The notes: generated from the sequence alone by a model not told the origin. A stretch of 5,365 nt of DNA from CAZMVU01 sp964569295 (GCA_964569295.1 CAZMVU010000264.1:1-5365); one strand, 5' to 3'. Counted from the stretch's first letter, positions 1 to 5,365 are shown. Translations and numbers: made by a program.

Positions 1-177
1 CCTCCCTGCTCGCGGGACGCTCGCCCTCCCGGCTCGCGGGTACGCTCGCCCTCCCTGCTCGCGGGACGCTCGCCCTCCCTGCTCGCGGGACGCTCGCCCT
101 CCCGGCTCGCGGGACGCTCGCCCTCCCTGCTCGCGGGACGCTCGCCCTCCCGTTTTGCGGCTCTCGGGTACGCTCGC
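1..177. repeat. 24-bp GC-rich tandem repeat array
   Basis: Seven consecutive units start at 1, 25, 50, 74, 98, 122 and 146. The unit opens CCTCCC(T/G)GCTCGCGGG and closes with CGCTCGC. Units 1, 3, 4 and 6 are identical; unit 5 differs only by the T-to-G change; unit 2 has that change plus one inserted T (25 bp). Unit 7 is diverged and 32 bp long (CCTCCCGTTTTGCGG, then CTCTCGGGTACGCTCGC). A truncated CCTCCCGTT follows at 178-186. The array starts at the window edge, so its true length is unknown. It lies just past the stop codon of the TPP enzyme gene. There are no spacers, so it is a minisatellite and not a CRISPR array. Similar GGGAGGGCGAGCG repeats are, from memory, common between genes in PVC-group genomes. 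Function is unknown. Confidence 0.95.
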
Positions 178-193
178 CCTCCCGTTGAAAGTC

Positions 194-1948
194 TTACTTC
201 CCCTTTGGTTCCATGTGCATCTTCTTGAACTCGAGGAGGCTCGGCGCCCACATGTGTTTCACGGGGTCGACGTCGCAGTGCACCACCGCGGGCTTGCCGG
301 CGTTCATGGCGCGGTCGATGGCGGGGCCGAGTTCGCTTACTTGCGACACACGCTCGCCGTGAGCGCCCATGGCTTCGGCGAGTTTGTCGTAGCGGATTTC
401 CTCGAGATCGGTGTTGATGGTTTCGTCCGCACGTAGTGCCTTCATAATGAGTGTTTTGTAAGGCCGCAAGGCAAAGCTCTGGTTGATCTTGACCATGCCC
501 CACTGTTTGTCGGCGCACACAAAGTAGACGACAGACAGCTTGTTGCGCACGGCCGTCTCGATTTCCTGCTGGTTGAAACCGAAAGCGCCGTCGCCGAGGA
601 TGCAGTAGACCGCGCGGTCTGGGTGGGCCGCCTTGACGCCCAGGGTCTGTGCGACGCCGGCGCCGAGCATGCCCATTTTCGGGGTCGCGAGCACGGTGTG
701 CGGTGTGCGGATTTCATGGTAGAAGTTTCCCCACACCGCCGTGTTGCCGCCGTCGATGATGAGGTAGGCGTCTTCCGGGAAGCGCTCTTGGCATGCCTTC
801 GTGATGTGGGCGGCGGTAAGCGGGGCCTTCGGATCGTTTACGATTTGGTCGAGCTTCGCGCGCTCCTTGGTGCGAATGTCAAAAAAACGCTGCACCGCAT
901 CGCGCCGCTTCGGCAGGTGCCCGTTGCCCGCTCGCTTGCTTTCGAGGACGCCGCGCAGTGCCTCGAGGAACAGCTTCACATCGCCCAAAATAGCGAGATC
1001 GACGGGTTTGTTGAGGCCAAGGATTTCCTCGTCGATATCCACCTGGATGTGCCGCTGCTCTCCGGGCTGCCGCCAGTTCGGGGCCTTGCCCCACCAGTCC
1101 GTCTCGCCGATGCGCGATCCGAGCGTGAGCACGGCGTCGGCCTCGTTGCGCACTTGATTGTTGAGCTGCACATAGGGCATGGGGATGGCCAGCTGGCTCT
1201 GCTCCGGGATGGCGCCCCGCCCGGCCCAACTGGTGCACACGGGCGCATGAAGCAGCTTTGCCACGGCATGGAGTTCCTCGGACGCCTGCGCATGGGTCAC
1301 ACCGCTTCCCGCGTGGATGATCGGGAGTTCCGCGTTGGTGAGCATCTCCGCCGCCTTCGCCACAAGGTCCGGGTCGGGCACGATGGGCGTGGTGCGGCGG
1401 TAGCTCGCGGGCTGCGGCAGGGCGGCAATCTCCGTTTTGTTGTTCATGAGGTTCTCGGGGATGTCCACATGCACAACCCCCGGCCGCCCACGCCACGCGA
1501 TGCGGAACGCCCGCTTCATGAACTCGGGAATGCGATCATACGACGGCGCTGTGCCGCACCATTTGGTCATGGCCTTGGTGACGCCGGTGGCGTTGAAGTA
1601 CTGGTAGGCCCCGCCCCGGTCCGGGTAGCCGATGCCCGTGCGGCGTGCGCTCGTGATAAGCAGCACCCGGTTGCCTTCGCAATTTTCGACGGCCACCCCG
1701 GGCAGCACATTCGCCACCCCGGGGCCGTTACTCGCCATGCACACGCCCAGCTTGCCCGTGGTGCGCGCGTAGGCGGCGGCCATGTGGACCGCGCAGGCCT
1801 CATGGCGCGGGGTGATGAACTCGATGCCATACTTTGCGAAGGTCGAGTAGAGGCCGAAGTAGGTGCCGTCGATGATGCCGAAAACCTTCGTGACCCCTTC
1901 ATTCGCCAACATGCGCACAACGATCTCGCCGCCGAATACCTTGTCCAC
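194..1948 (-). CDS. Thiamine-pyrophosphate enzyme, acetolactate synthase/pyruvate oxidase superfamily
   Basis: A 584-residue protein with the normal three-domain length of this superfamily. The N-terminal TPP (pyrimidine-binding) domain, about residues 4-165, carries RHEACAVHMAAAYAR with the catalytic Glu50 that activates the cofactor. The central domain is about 190-320. The C-terminal TPP (pyrophosphate-binding) domain, about 385-560, has GDGAFGFNQQE at 452-462 followed by ADKQWGM at 479-485. The Asn-Asn that normally ends the metal-binding motif is Ala479-Asp480; Asp480 falls on the Mg ligand position. The usual GxPG near residue 25 reads GIIDG. Such enzymes make or break C-C bonds next to a 2-keto group in the cytoplasm. 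The exact substrate cannot be read. No acetolactate synthase small subunit lies beside it, so valine/isoleucine synthesis is not favoured. Sulfoacetaldehyde acetyltransferase also has a QWG after the motif but normally keeps the Asn. The GTG start is set by AGGAGG 8 nt upstream. Family call is firm, substrate unknown. Confidence 0.93.
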   Translation of the reverse strand: MDKVFGGEIVVRMLANEGVTKVFGIIDGTYFGLYSTFAKYGIEFITPRHEACAVHMAAAYARTTGKLGVCMASNGPGVANVLPGVAVENCEGNRVLLITSARRTGIGYPDRGGAYQYFNATGVTKAMTKWCGTAPSYDRIPEFMKRAFRIAWRGRPGVVHVDIPENLMNNKTEIAALPQPASYRRTTPIVPDPDLVAKAAEMLTNAELPIIHAGSGVTHAQASEELHAVAKLLHAPVCTSWAGRGAIPEQSQLAIPMPYVQLNNQVRNEADAVLTLGSRIGETDWWGKAPNWRQPGEQRHIQVDIDEEILGLNKPVDLAILGDVKLFLEALRGVLESKRAGNGHLPKRRDAVQRFFDIRTKERAKLDQIVNDPKAPLTAAHITKACQERFPEDAYLIIDGGNTAVWGNFYHEIRTPHTVLATPKMGMLGAGVAQTLGVKAAHPDRAVYCILGDGAFGFNQQEIETAVRNKLSVVYFVCADKQWGMVKINQSFALRPYKTLIMKALRADETINTDLEEIRYDKLAEAMGAHGERVSQVSELGPAIDRAMNAGKPAVVHCDVDPVKHMWAPSLLEFKKMHMEPKGK

Positions 1949-1956
1949 GGTGCCTG

Positions 1957-1962
1957 CCTCCT
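1957..1962 (-). promoter_or_regulatory. Ribosome-binding site of the TPP enzyme gene
   Basis: Read on the minus strand this is a perfect AGGAGG, 8 nt before a GTG codon at 1946-1948. It fixes a non-ATG start and places the conserved N-terminal sequence (DKVFGGEIVVRML) directly at the beginning of the protein. Confidence 0.85.
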
Positions 1963-2001
1963 GTACTTCGAGTCCCGCACTGAAAATAGTTAGAAAGTCC
2001 C

Positions 2002-2031
2002 ATTGTGCGGGCCGCGATGTGGCAGGGTCAA
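2002..2031 (-). promoter_or_regulatory. Candidate sigma70 promoter for the TPP enzyme gene
   Basis: On the minus strand TTGACC (2026-2031, 5 of 6 to consensus) is followed after 18 bp by CACAAT (2002-2007, 4 of 6). Transcription would start near 1995 and give a leader of about 47 nt before the GTG. This rests on matching the E. coli consensus by eye; sigma preferences in this organism are unknown. Confidence 0.4.
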
Positions 2032-2038
2032 GTTTTCA

Positions 2039-2049
2039 GCGCAGTGCGC
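2039..2049. promoter_or_regulatory. Short palindrome between the divergent promoters
   Basis: GCGCA-G-TGCGC is a perfect inverted repeat with 5-bp arms. It sits between the proposed -35 boxes of the two divergent promoters, where an operator could affect both. The same arms, GCGCA and TGCGC, recur with a 6-bp spacer at 4876-4891 upstream of the sulfatase. In GC-rich DNA such a short palindrome may be chance, so an operator role is only a suggestion. Confidence 0.25.
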
Positions 2050-2089
2050 AGTAAACCGCGCTTCCACACCATGAAAATCAAGCCTGTTG

Positions 2090-2118
2090 TTGACTCCGTC
2101 AGGGTGTGCCTTTACGAT
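2090..2118 (+). promoter_or_regulatory. Candidate sigma70 promoter for the prepilin-like gene
   Basis: TTGACT (2090-2095, 5 of 6) is followed after exactly 17 bp by TACGAT (2113-2118, 4 of 6). Transcription would begin near 2125, leaving a leader of about 110 nt. That leader is GC-rich and can fold: CCCCG-TGC-CGGGG at 2130-2142 is a perfect 5-bp hairpin, and GGTG (2145-2148) can pair with CACC (2156-2159). I do not recognise a known riboswitch in it. Confidence 0.45.
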
Positions 2119-2222
2119 GAACGAGTCCCCCCCGTGCCGGGGATGGTGCGGGGTCCACCGGGGCGAATCGAGCAGCTTTGCCGCTTCGCGGGGCGTCAGA
2201 TTGGGGCACGAACCAGGCCATG

Positions 2223-2228
2223 AAGGAG
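2223..2228 (+). promoter_or_regulatory. Ribosome-binding site of the prepilin-like gene
   Basis: AAGGAG lies 7 nt before a TTG codon at 2236-2238. An in-frame TGA at 2221-2223 closes the frame immediately upstream, and no other start codon lies between it and the TTG. The TTG start is therefore effectively forced. Confidence 0.85.
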
Positions 2229-2235
2229 TTGGGTT

Positions 2236-3255
2236 TTGCGCAGAAAAGGTTTCACCCTGATTGAATTGCTGGTGGTCATTGCTATTATTGGTATCCTGGC
2301 TGCTATTTTGTTGCCGGCCCTTGCGCGCGCCCGCGAAGCGGCACGGCGCGCGAGTTGTGCAAATAACCTGAAGGAGTTGGGGCTTGTCTGCCGGATGTAT
2401 GCGAACGAATCCCGCGGGGGCTTGTTTCCCTCGAACCCCCTGCTCTTTGACGATCAGGGGCGGTTTCAGCCCGGCTTCCTCAAGACCCTGTGGTATCCGC
2501 GGCAGCTTTATCCGGAGTACCTGACCGATTTGAATGTGCTGTTTTGCCCCTCGTCTGCCACGGCGGATGGCCCCCGAGAGGCGATAGAACTGCTTCAAGA
2601 TGGGCATGCCCTCAGCGTGGACTATCCACAGGGTCCCCAGACCCTCAACCGCACCGTCAACTCGTTGCAGGAGCTGCTGGACTGGCCGGTGCTGGGCAAA
2701 TTTCTTTCCTACGCCTACCTGGGTTGGGCGACAGTACAGGACTCCGACTACTTCGGGATGCTCGTGGGCCTGAGCAATGCACCGCCAGTGGAACCGGAAG
2801 ACATGACCTTCGACCCCACGGACTACGCGGGTGCGGATTCGATGGGCCTGGCAGGCATCTTTCCGAACGTCGGCGTCACGGGATCCGGGGGGCAATTGGG
2901 CGAACAGGTTACCATCTACCGCCTTCGCGACGGCATTGAACGATTCCTGATTACCGACATCAACAATGCCGCCGCGAGCGTGTCCGCCGAGAGTTCGGTG
3001 CCCATAGCGTTCGACACCATCACGAGCGGCGGCGCCCTGACGGGCGGTGGCGCTGTGAGCGTGGCCGCGTTCAATCATGTGCCCGGTGGCGCCAACGTCC
3101 TCTATATGGACGGCCATGTTGATTTCATCCGGTATCCCGTGGGCGCACCGAGTGGGGAAAGCACCGGCGAGTATCCGGTCACGCCGTTTGTGTCGGCGGC
3201 CATTGACCGTCCTAAGCCGGGCCATCCCATGGAGCCGTCCATCATAGGGCCCTGA
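2236..3255 (+). CDS. Prepilin-like (type II/IV pseudopilin-type) protein with C-terminal H-x-DG motif
   Basis: A 339-residue protein. It begins with a classic class III signal: RRKG followed by FTLIELLVV, with prepilin peptidase cleavage expected between Gly5 and Phe6 and the conserved glutamate at Glu10 (position 5 of the mature protein). Residues 6-30 form the hydrophobic N-terminal helix, followed by an Arg/Ala-rich stretch and SCANNLKELG (40-49), typical of the large DUF1559-like prepilin family of PVC bacteria. The C-terminal motif is NHVPGGANVLYMDGH (280-294). It is the family's H-x9-DG box, but here ten residues separate His281 from Asp292. The protein is expected to be envelope-bound or part of a pseudopilus; its actual role is unknown across the family. 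No secretion ATPase, platform protein or prepilin peptidase is nearby, so it works with machinery encoded elsewhere or is an orphan. It is divergent from the TPP enzyme and convergent with the sulfatase. Confidence 0.93.
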   Translation: MRRKGFTLIELLVVIAIIGILAAILLPALARAREAARRASCANNLKELGLVCRMYANESRGGLFPSNPLLFDDQGRFQPGFLKTLWYPRQLYPEYLTDLNVLFCPSSATADGPREAIELLQDGHALSVDYPQGPQTLNRTVNSLQELLDWPVLGKFLSYAYLGWATVQDSDYFGMLVGLSNAPPVEPEDMTFDPTDYAGADSMGLAGIFPNVGVTGSGGQLGEQVTIYRLRDGIERFLITDINNAAASVSAESSVPIAFDTITSGGALTGGGAVSVAAFNHVPGGANVLYMDGHVDFIRYPVGAPSGESTGEYPVTPFVSAAIDRPKPGHPMEPSIIGP

Positions 3256-3275
3256 GCCGCCCCTATCCCGGCCTG

Positions 3276-4700
3276 TCACTCCCCCGCATACTTGCCCCAC
3301 TCGTATTGGCGAGCGGGGTCAAAGTCCGGGTTCGGGACGGGCATGGCGGCGTTGACCTGCTTGCGCCAGGCAGCGAGTTGATCGCGCAGGGCCATGGCAC
3401 GCTCGGGGAAGACCGAGGCGAGGTCGTGCGCTTCGCCGATATCGCGGGCCAGGTTGAACAACTCCAAGCGGCCGTCTTCGTAGTACTCGATGAGTTTCCA
3501 GTCCCCCTTGCGAATAGCGCCGGCCGGCGTGGTGTGGTGGTAGTGCGGGTAATGCCAGTAGATGGCGTCGCGGTCTATCTCGCCGTCCGTTAGCAGGGGG
3601 GTAATATCCAGGCCGTCCAGCGGCTGGGCGGGGGCCTTGGCCCCGGCGGCGGCGAGGAATGTAGGGAAGAAATCGACGCTGGTCACCGGCGCCGCGCAGG
3701 TGCTCCCCGCCTTCATGTGCCCGGGCCAGCGCACGATGAGCGGTTCGCGGATGCCGCCTTCATACAACGTGCCCTTCTCACCGCGCAGCGGTTTCTGGGT
3801 CGACACGTATTCTTCTCCCACGCCGTCGTAGCGAATGTGCAGGCCGCCGTTGTCGGAGAAGAAGACCACGATGGTATCGTCCGCCAGGCCGAGGTCGTCG
3901 AGCGTGTCGAGCACGCGGCCGGCGCTGTGGTCGATGTGCTCGACCATGGCGGCGTAGATGGGATTGTTGATGCGGCCTTCGGGGCCCTCTTTCGCCTCGT
4001 ACTTCGCGATGAGTTCCTGGCGCGCCTCGAGCGGAATATGCACGCCGAAGTGTGAGAGGTGCAGGAAGAAGGGCTGCTCCCGGTTTTCCTTCATGAACCG
4101 CACGGCTTCGTCCGTGAGCACTTCGCTGAGGTAGTCGTCATCACCCCAGCCCTGATCGGGATGGCTCTTGTTGCCGAAGTGCCCCCAGCCGCTGGAGACC
4201 ACGTGGTCGTCGAAACCCTGCTTGTCCGGGAAGTGTTGCATGCCGCCCAGGTGCCATTTGCCGAAGTGGCCGGAAATATAGCCGGCAGATTCGAGTGCCT
4301 CGGCGATGGTGTCAATTTCGAGCGGGAGGTATTGGGTGCGGTTGCGGGGGACGCGCAACTTGGCGTAAGGCCGCCAGTGGCCGCTGATGAAATCGGTCAC
4401 CCCCACATGCGCGGGATATTGCCCGGAGAGGATGCTGGCGCGTGTGGGCGAGCAGACCGGACACGCGGCATAGGCATCGGTGAAACGCACCCCCTGCCGC
4501 GCCAGCCGGTCGATGTTCGGCGTGTCGTGATACGTGTTGCCGTAGCAGCCGAGGTCTGCCCAGCCCAGGTCATCGGCGAGGATAAACACGATGTTCGGCT
4601 TGCGCCCCGCGGCATACGTGCGCCCGGCCATGGCGGCGGCGCTGAGCGCCATCATGCCGGCGGCGGATTGTTTCAAGAAGGTGCGGCGTGTGGTTGGCAT
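3276..4700 (-). CDS. Tat-exported arylsulfatase-type sulfatase (formylglycine-dependent)
   Basis: A 474-residue protein of normal length for S1-family sulfatases, which hydrolyse sulfate esters on sugars or aryl groups. An N-terminal twin-arginine signal, TTRRTFLKQSAAG (3-15), precedes an Ala-rich hydrophobic stretch with likely cleavage near residue 30, so the enzyme acts outside the cytoplasm. The active site is complete: Asp43-Asp44 in LADDLGW (metal), the CSPTR signature with Cys83 as the residue converted to formylglycine and Arg87, Lys148 and His150 in GKWHLGG, His221 in FGVHIPL, Asp283-Asn284 in FFSDNGG (metal), and Lys309 in RGEKGTLYEGG. Being a Cys-type sulfatase, it needs an activating enzyme (FGE or anSME), not encoded here. 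The ATG at 4698-4700 is chosen because AAGGAA lies 7 nt upstream and the Tat motif then starts at residue 3; a longer in-frame GTG start at 4766 would add 22 residues ahead of the signal. The substrate cannot be told from sequence alone. Confidence 0.95.
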   Translation of the reverse strand: MPTTRRTFLKQSAAGMMALSAAAMAGRTYAAGRKPNIVFILADDLGWADLGCYGNTYHDTPNIDRLARQGVRFTDAYAACPVCSPTRASILSGQYPAHVGVTDFISGHWRPYAKLRVPRNRTQYLPLEIDTIAEALESAGYISGHFGKWHLGGMQHFPDKQGFDDHVVSSGWGHFGNKSHPDQGWGDDDYLSEVLTDEAVRFMKENREQPFFLHLSHFGVHIPLEARQELIAKYEAKEGPEGRINNPIYAAMVEHIDHSAGRVLDTLDDLGLADDTIVVFFSDNGGLHIRYDGVGEEYVSTQKPLRGEKGTLYEGGIREPLIVRWPGHMKAGSTCAAPVTSVDFFPTFLAAAGAKAPAQPLDGLDITPLLTDGEIDRDAIYWHYPHYHHTTPAGAIRKGDWKLIEYYEDGRLELFNLARDIGEAHDLASVFPERAMALRDQLAAWRKQVNAAMPVPNPDFDPARQYEWGKYAGE

Positions 4701-4707
4701 GAGTCGG

Positions 4708-4713
4708 TTCCTT
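4708..4713 (-). promoter_or_regulatory. Ribosome-binding site of the sulfatase gene
   Basis: On the minus strand AAGGAA stands 7 nt before the ATG at 4698-4700. It decides for this start over the in-frame GTG further upstream, which would bury the Tat signal. Confidence 0.75.
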
Positions 4714-4728
4714 GAAAGGCCACCTTGC

Positions 4729-4757
4729 ATTATTGGGTCAGGGGGAACGCCATTCAG
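4729..4757 (-). promoter_or_regulatory. Weak candidate promoter for the sulfatase gene
   Basis: On the minus strand AATAAT (4729-4734, 5 of 6 to a -10 box) stands 17 bp after CTGAAT (4752-4757, only 3 of 6 to a -35 box). An alternative is the perfect -35 TTGACA at 4780-4785, with a poor CATGCT (4756-4761) 18 bp downstream. I cannot choose between them from sequence alone. Confidence 0.28.
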
Positions 4758-4875
4758 CATGGGCACGCGGATGGTCTTATGTCAAGATGCAACGTGATGC
4801 CGGCGGGATTGCGTTTGACCTCGCTTGTTCATGTGCACCCTCCATGCATCGGGACAAGCCTGTAAGGTTCGCGGT

Positions 4876-4891
4876 GCGCACGTCACTGCGC
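4876..4891. promoter_or_regulatory. Inverted repeat upstream of the sulfatase promoter region
   Basis: GCGCA and TGCGC are separated by CGTCAC. The two 5-bp arms equal those of the palindrome at 2039-2049. The site lies at the border of the repeat block, so it may be part of that block and not an operator. Confidence 0.2.
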
Positions 4892-5026
4892 GGAAAAATC
4901 GGGGACAGTCCACGCGCACGCCAAGGCATACTGCCACGGCCGTGCCCTCCTGAGTCCGCAGGCAGATGCGTAAACACAACGCCACAATTCACGGCCGGCT
5001 CGCTTGGTTTTGTCCCCATTTTTCGG
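4891..5026. repeat. MITE/REP-like element A with inverted ends
   Basis: A 136-bp non-coding segment bounded by near-identical inverted ends. The left end is CGGAAAAATCGGGGACA (4891-4907). The right end, read on the minus strand, is CCGAAAAATGGGGACA (5026-5011): one mismatch and one missing base. Inside, GCAT-a-CTGCC (4926-4935) can pair with GGCAGATGC (4961-4969), a 9-bp stem with one bulge, and CACGGCCGTG (4935-4944) is a perfect 10-bp palindrome. There is no transposase and no obvious target-site duplication. It resembles the GGGGACAGTCC-type repeats that I recall as abundant in PVC and some proteobacterial genomes. A mobile origin is inferred. Confidence 0.6.
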
Positions 5027-5096
5027 TCTTTCCGGAGCGCCGAAGGCGCGGTTCCATACCAGCCTGGGCCAACGGCCCATACGCATTAACCTAGAA
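5027..5096. repeat. Double-hairpin intergenic segment
   Basis: This 70-bp piece sits between two directly repeated TGTCCCCA-plus-T-tract motifs (5011 and 5100). It contains two perfect hairpins: GCGCC-GAA-GGCGC (5037-5049) and TGGGCC-AAC-GGCCCA (5065-5079). The layout (hairpin, GGTTCCATACCAGCC, hairpin) looks like a dispersed intergenic repeat known to me from PVC-type genomes. Neither hairpin is followed by a T-run on either strand of the kind an intrinsic terminator needs. Function is unknown. Confidence 0.5.
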
Positions 5097-5360
5097 GACT
5101 GTCCCCACTTTTTTGGGCGTTTGTGAGAAAGCGCTGCGTTGTCCGTGACTTCGCAAGACCGGGGATCAAGCGCGCTCGCTTTCTCCTTCGCGACGACGCT
5201 ACCGCTGGACAGCCGGACTCGGCACGAGGCAGCTATTCCGCCCGAGGCGGACACGACGCGCCTGCTTGCGTCAGTCCCGATTTGCCCGCTGTTTATTGCG
5301 GCGTTGTTGCCGGGGGTGAAGCGTCCATCCACGTATGTCCGCAAAGAAAGGGACAGTCCC
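5097..5360. repeat. MITE/REP-like element B with inverted ends
   Basis: A 264-bp segment bounded by an inverted pair related to the ends of element A. The left end is GACTGTCCCCACTTTTTTGG (5097-5116). The right end, read inward on the minus strand, is GGGACTGTCCCTTTCTTTGC (5360-5341). They share GACTGTCCC followed by a T-rich tract, then diverge. Inside, GAGAAAGCG (5125-5133) and CGCTTTCTC (5177-5185) form a perfect 9-bp inverted repeat around 43 bases. The minus strand stays open through most of the segment, but the translation matches nothing I recognise and the frame runs through the repeat ends, so I do not call a gene. The right end lies 5 bp from the window edge. Confidence 0.5.
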
Positions 5361-5365
5361 TGCTC

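Larger units (their letters stand above)
4701..5365. other. Long intergenic region upstream of the sulfatase, no gene found
   Basis: These 665 bases contain no convincing coding sequence, tRNA or rRNA. Positions 4701-4890 are ordinary sequence holding the sulfatase ribosome-binding site and weak promoter candidates. From 4891 on, the region is built of repeat pieces: element A, a double-hairpin segment and element B, sharing the GGGGACA(GTC) motif at 4901, 5011, 5097 and 5350. The last five bases, TGCTC, lie beyond element B. Confidence 0.7.

Noticed and set aside
1..177. Possible CRISPR array
   Set aside because: Units follow directly with no unique spacers, and no cas genes are present.
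194..1948. Sulfoacetaldehyde acetyltransferase (Xsc), which would link the TPP enzyme to the sulfatase through sulfur metabolism
   Set aside because: Some local similarity (FGII, QWG) exists, but the metal-motif Asn is missing, no phosphotransacetylase or sulfonate genes are present, and sulfate-ester cleavage does not yield sulfoacetaldehyde.
623..1993. Long open frame (456 codons) on the plus strand antisense to the TPP enzyme
   Set aside because: The opposite strand encodes a full-length conserved enzyme with catalytic motifs. The antisense translation has no recognisable domain, and high-GC genes commonly leave long open frames on the other strand.
2220..2235. ATG at 2220 as start of the prepilin-like gene
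   Set aside because: It is in a different frame from the prepilin sequence; the prepilin frame has a TGA at 2221-2223, so TTG at 2236 is the start.
3256..3275. Bidirectional terminator between the convergent prepilin-like and sulfatase genes
   Set aside because: The 20-bp gap has no stem followed by a T-run on either strand; termination there would have to be Rho-dependent or lie within the opposing gene.
1990..3300. Open frame of 436 codons on the minus strand across the prepilin-like gene
   Set aside because: It is antisense to a protein with a clear prepilin signal and C-terminal motif, runs through the divergent promoter region, and its translation matches no family I know.
4059..4715. 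Plus-strand open frame of 218 codons inside the sulfatase gene
   Set aside because: It is a shadow of the sulfatase, whose reading frame carries all active-site residues.
4883..5344. Minus-strand open frame of 153 codons covering most of the repeat block
   Set aside because: It runs through the inverted ends and hairpins of several repeat pieces, has low-complexity Arg/Ser-rich translation with no domain, and I see no reason from the sequence to expect selection on protein coding.
5358..5365. CCCTGCTC at the right end equals part of the left-end tandem-repeat unit, suggesting a second array or a circular molecule
   Set aside because: Only eight bases are available at the window edge, too few to tell from chance in this GC-rich sequence.

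Overview
GC-rich bacterial DNA carrying three intact genes flanked by non-coding repeat blocks. The neighbourhood suggests a PVC-type or related environmental bacterium (Planctomycetota, Verrucomicrobiota/Lentisphaerota or Candidatus Hydrogenedentota). The reasons are a stand-alone prepilin-like protein with the C-terminal H-x(9-10)-DG motif, a Tat-exported sulfatase, and intergenic spaces packed with short GC-rich repeats. This placement is inference; there is no rRNA or other marker gene here.

Layout, left to right. Positions 1-177 hold a 24-bp tandem repeat that probably continues beyond the left edge. At 194-1948 (minus) lies a thiamine-pyrophosphate enzyme of the acetolactate synthase/pyruvate oxidase superfamily, with a GTG start and a perfect AGGAGG. 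Positions 1949-2235 form a divergent control region, with one sigma70-like promoter proposed on each strand and a short palindrome between them. At 2236-3255 (plus) lies the prepilin-like gene, with a TTG start that is the only start possible. It converges, with a 20-bp gap, on a sulfatase at 3276-4700 (minus). The 665 bp upstream of the sulfatase contain no credible gene. They hold a short promoter region and then a repeat-built block (4891-5360) with four copies of a GGGGACAGTC-type motif next to A/T tracts, arranged as two inverted pairs around a segment with two perfect hairpins.

The genes do not form an obvious operon: they are divergent and then convergent, each with its own ribosome-binding site. 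The sulfatase probably removes sulfate esters from an external polysaccharide or similar substrate, and the prepilin-like protein is probably at the cell surface or envelope. The TPP enzyme is presumably cytoplasmic carbon metabolism, and nothing in the window ties it to the other two.

I do not see a clear new multi-gene system. The parts that best repay a second look are the two repeat regions, the non-standard cofactor-binding residues of the TPP enzyme, and the palindromes in the two promoter regions.
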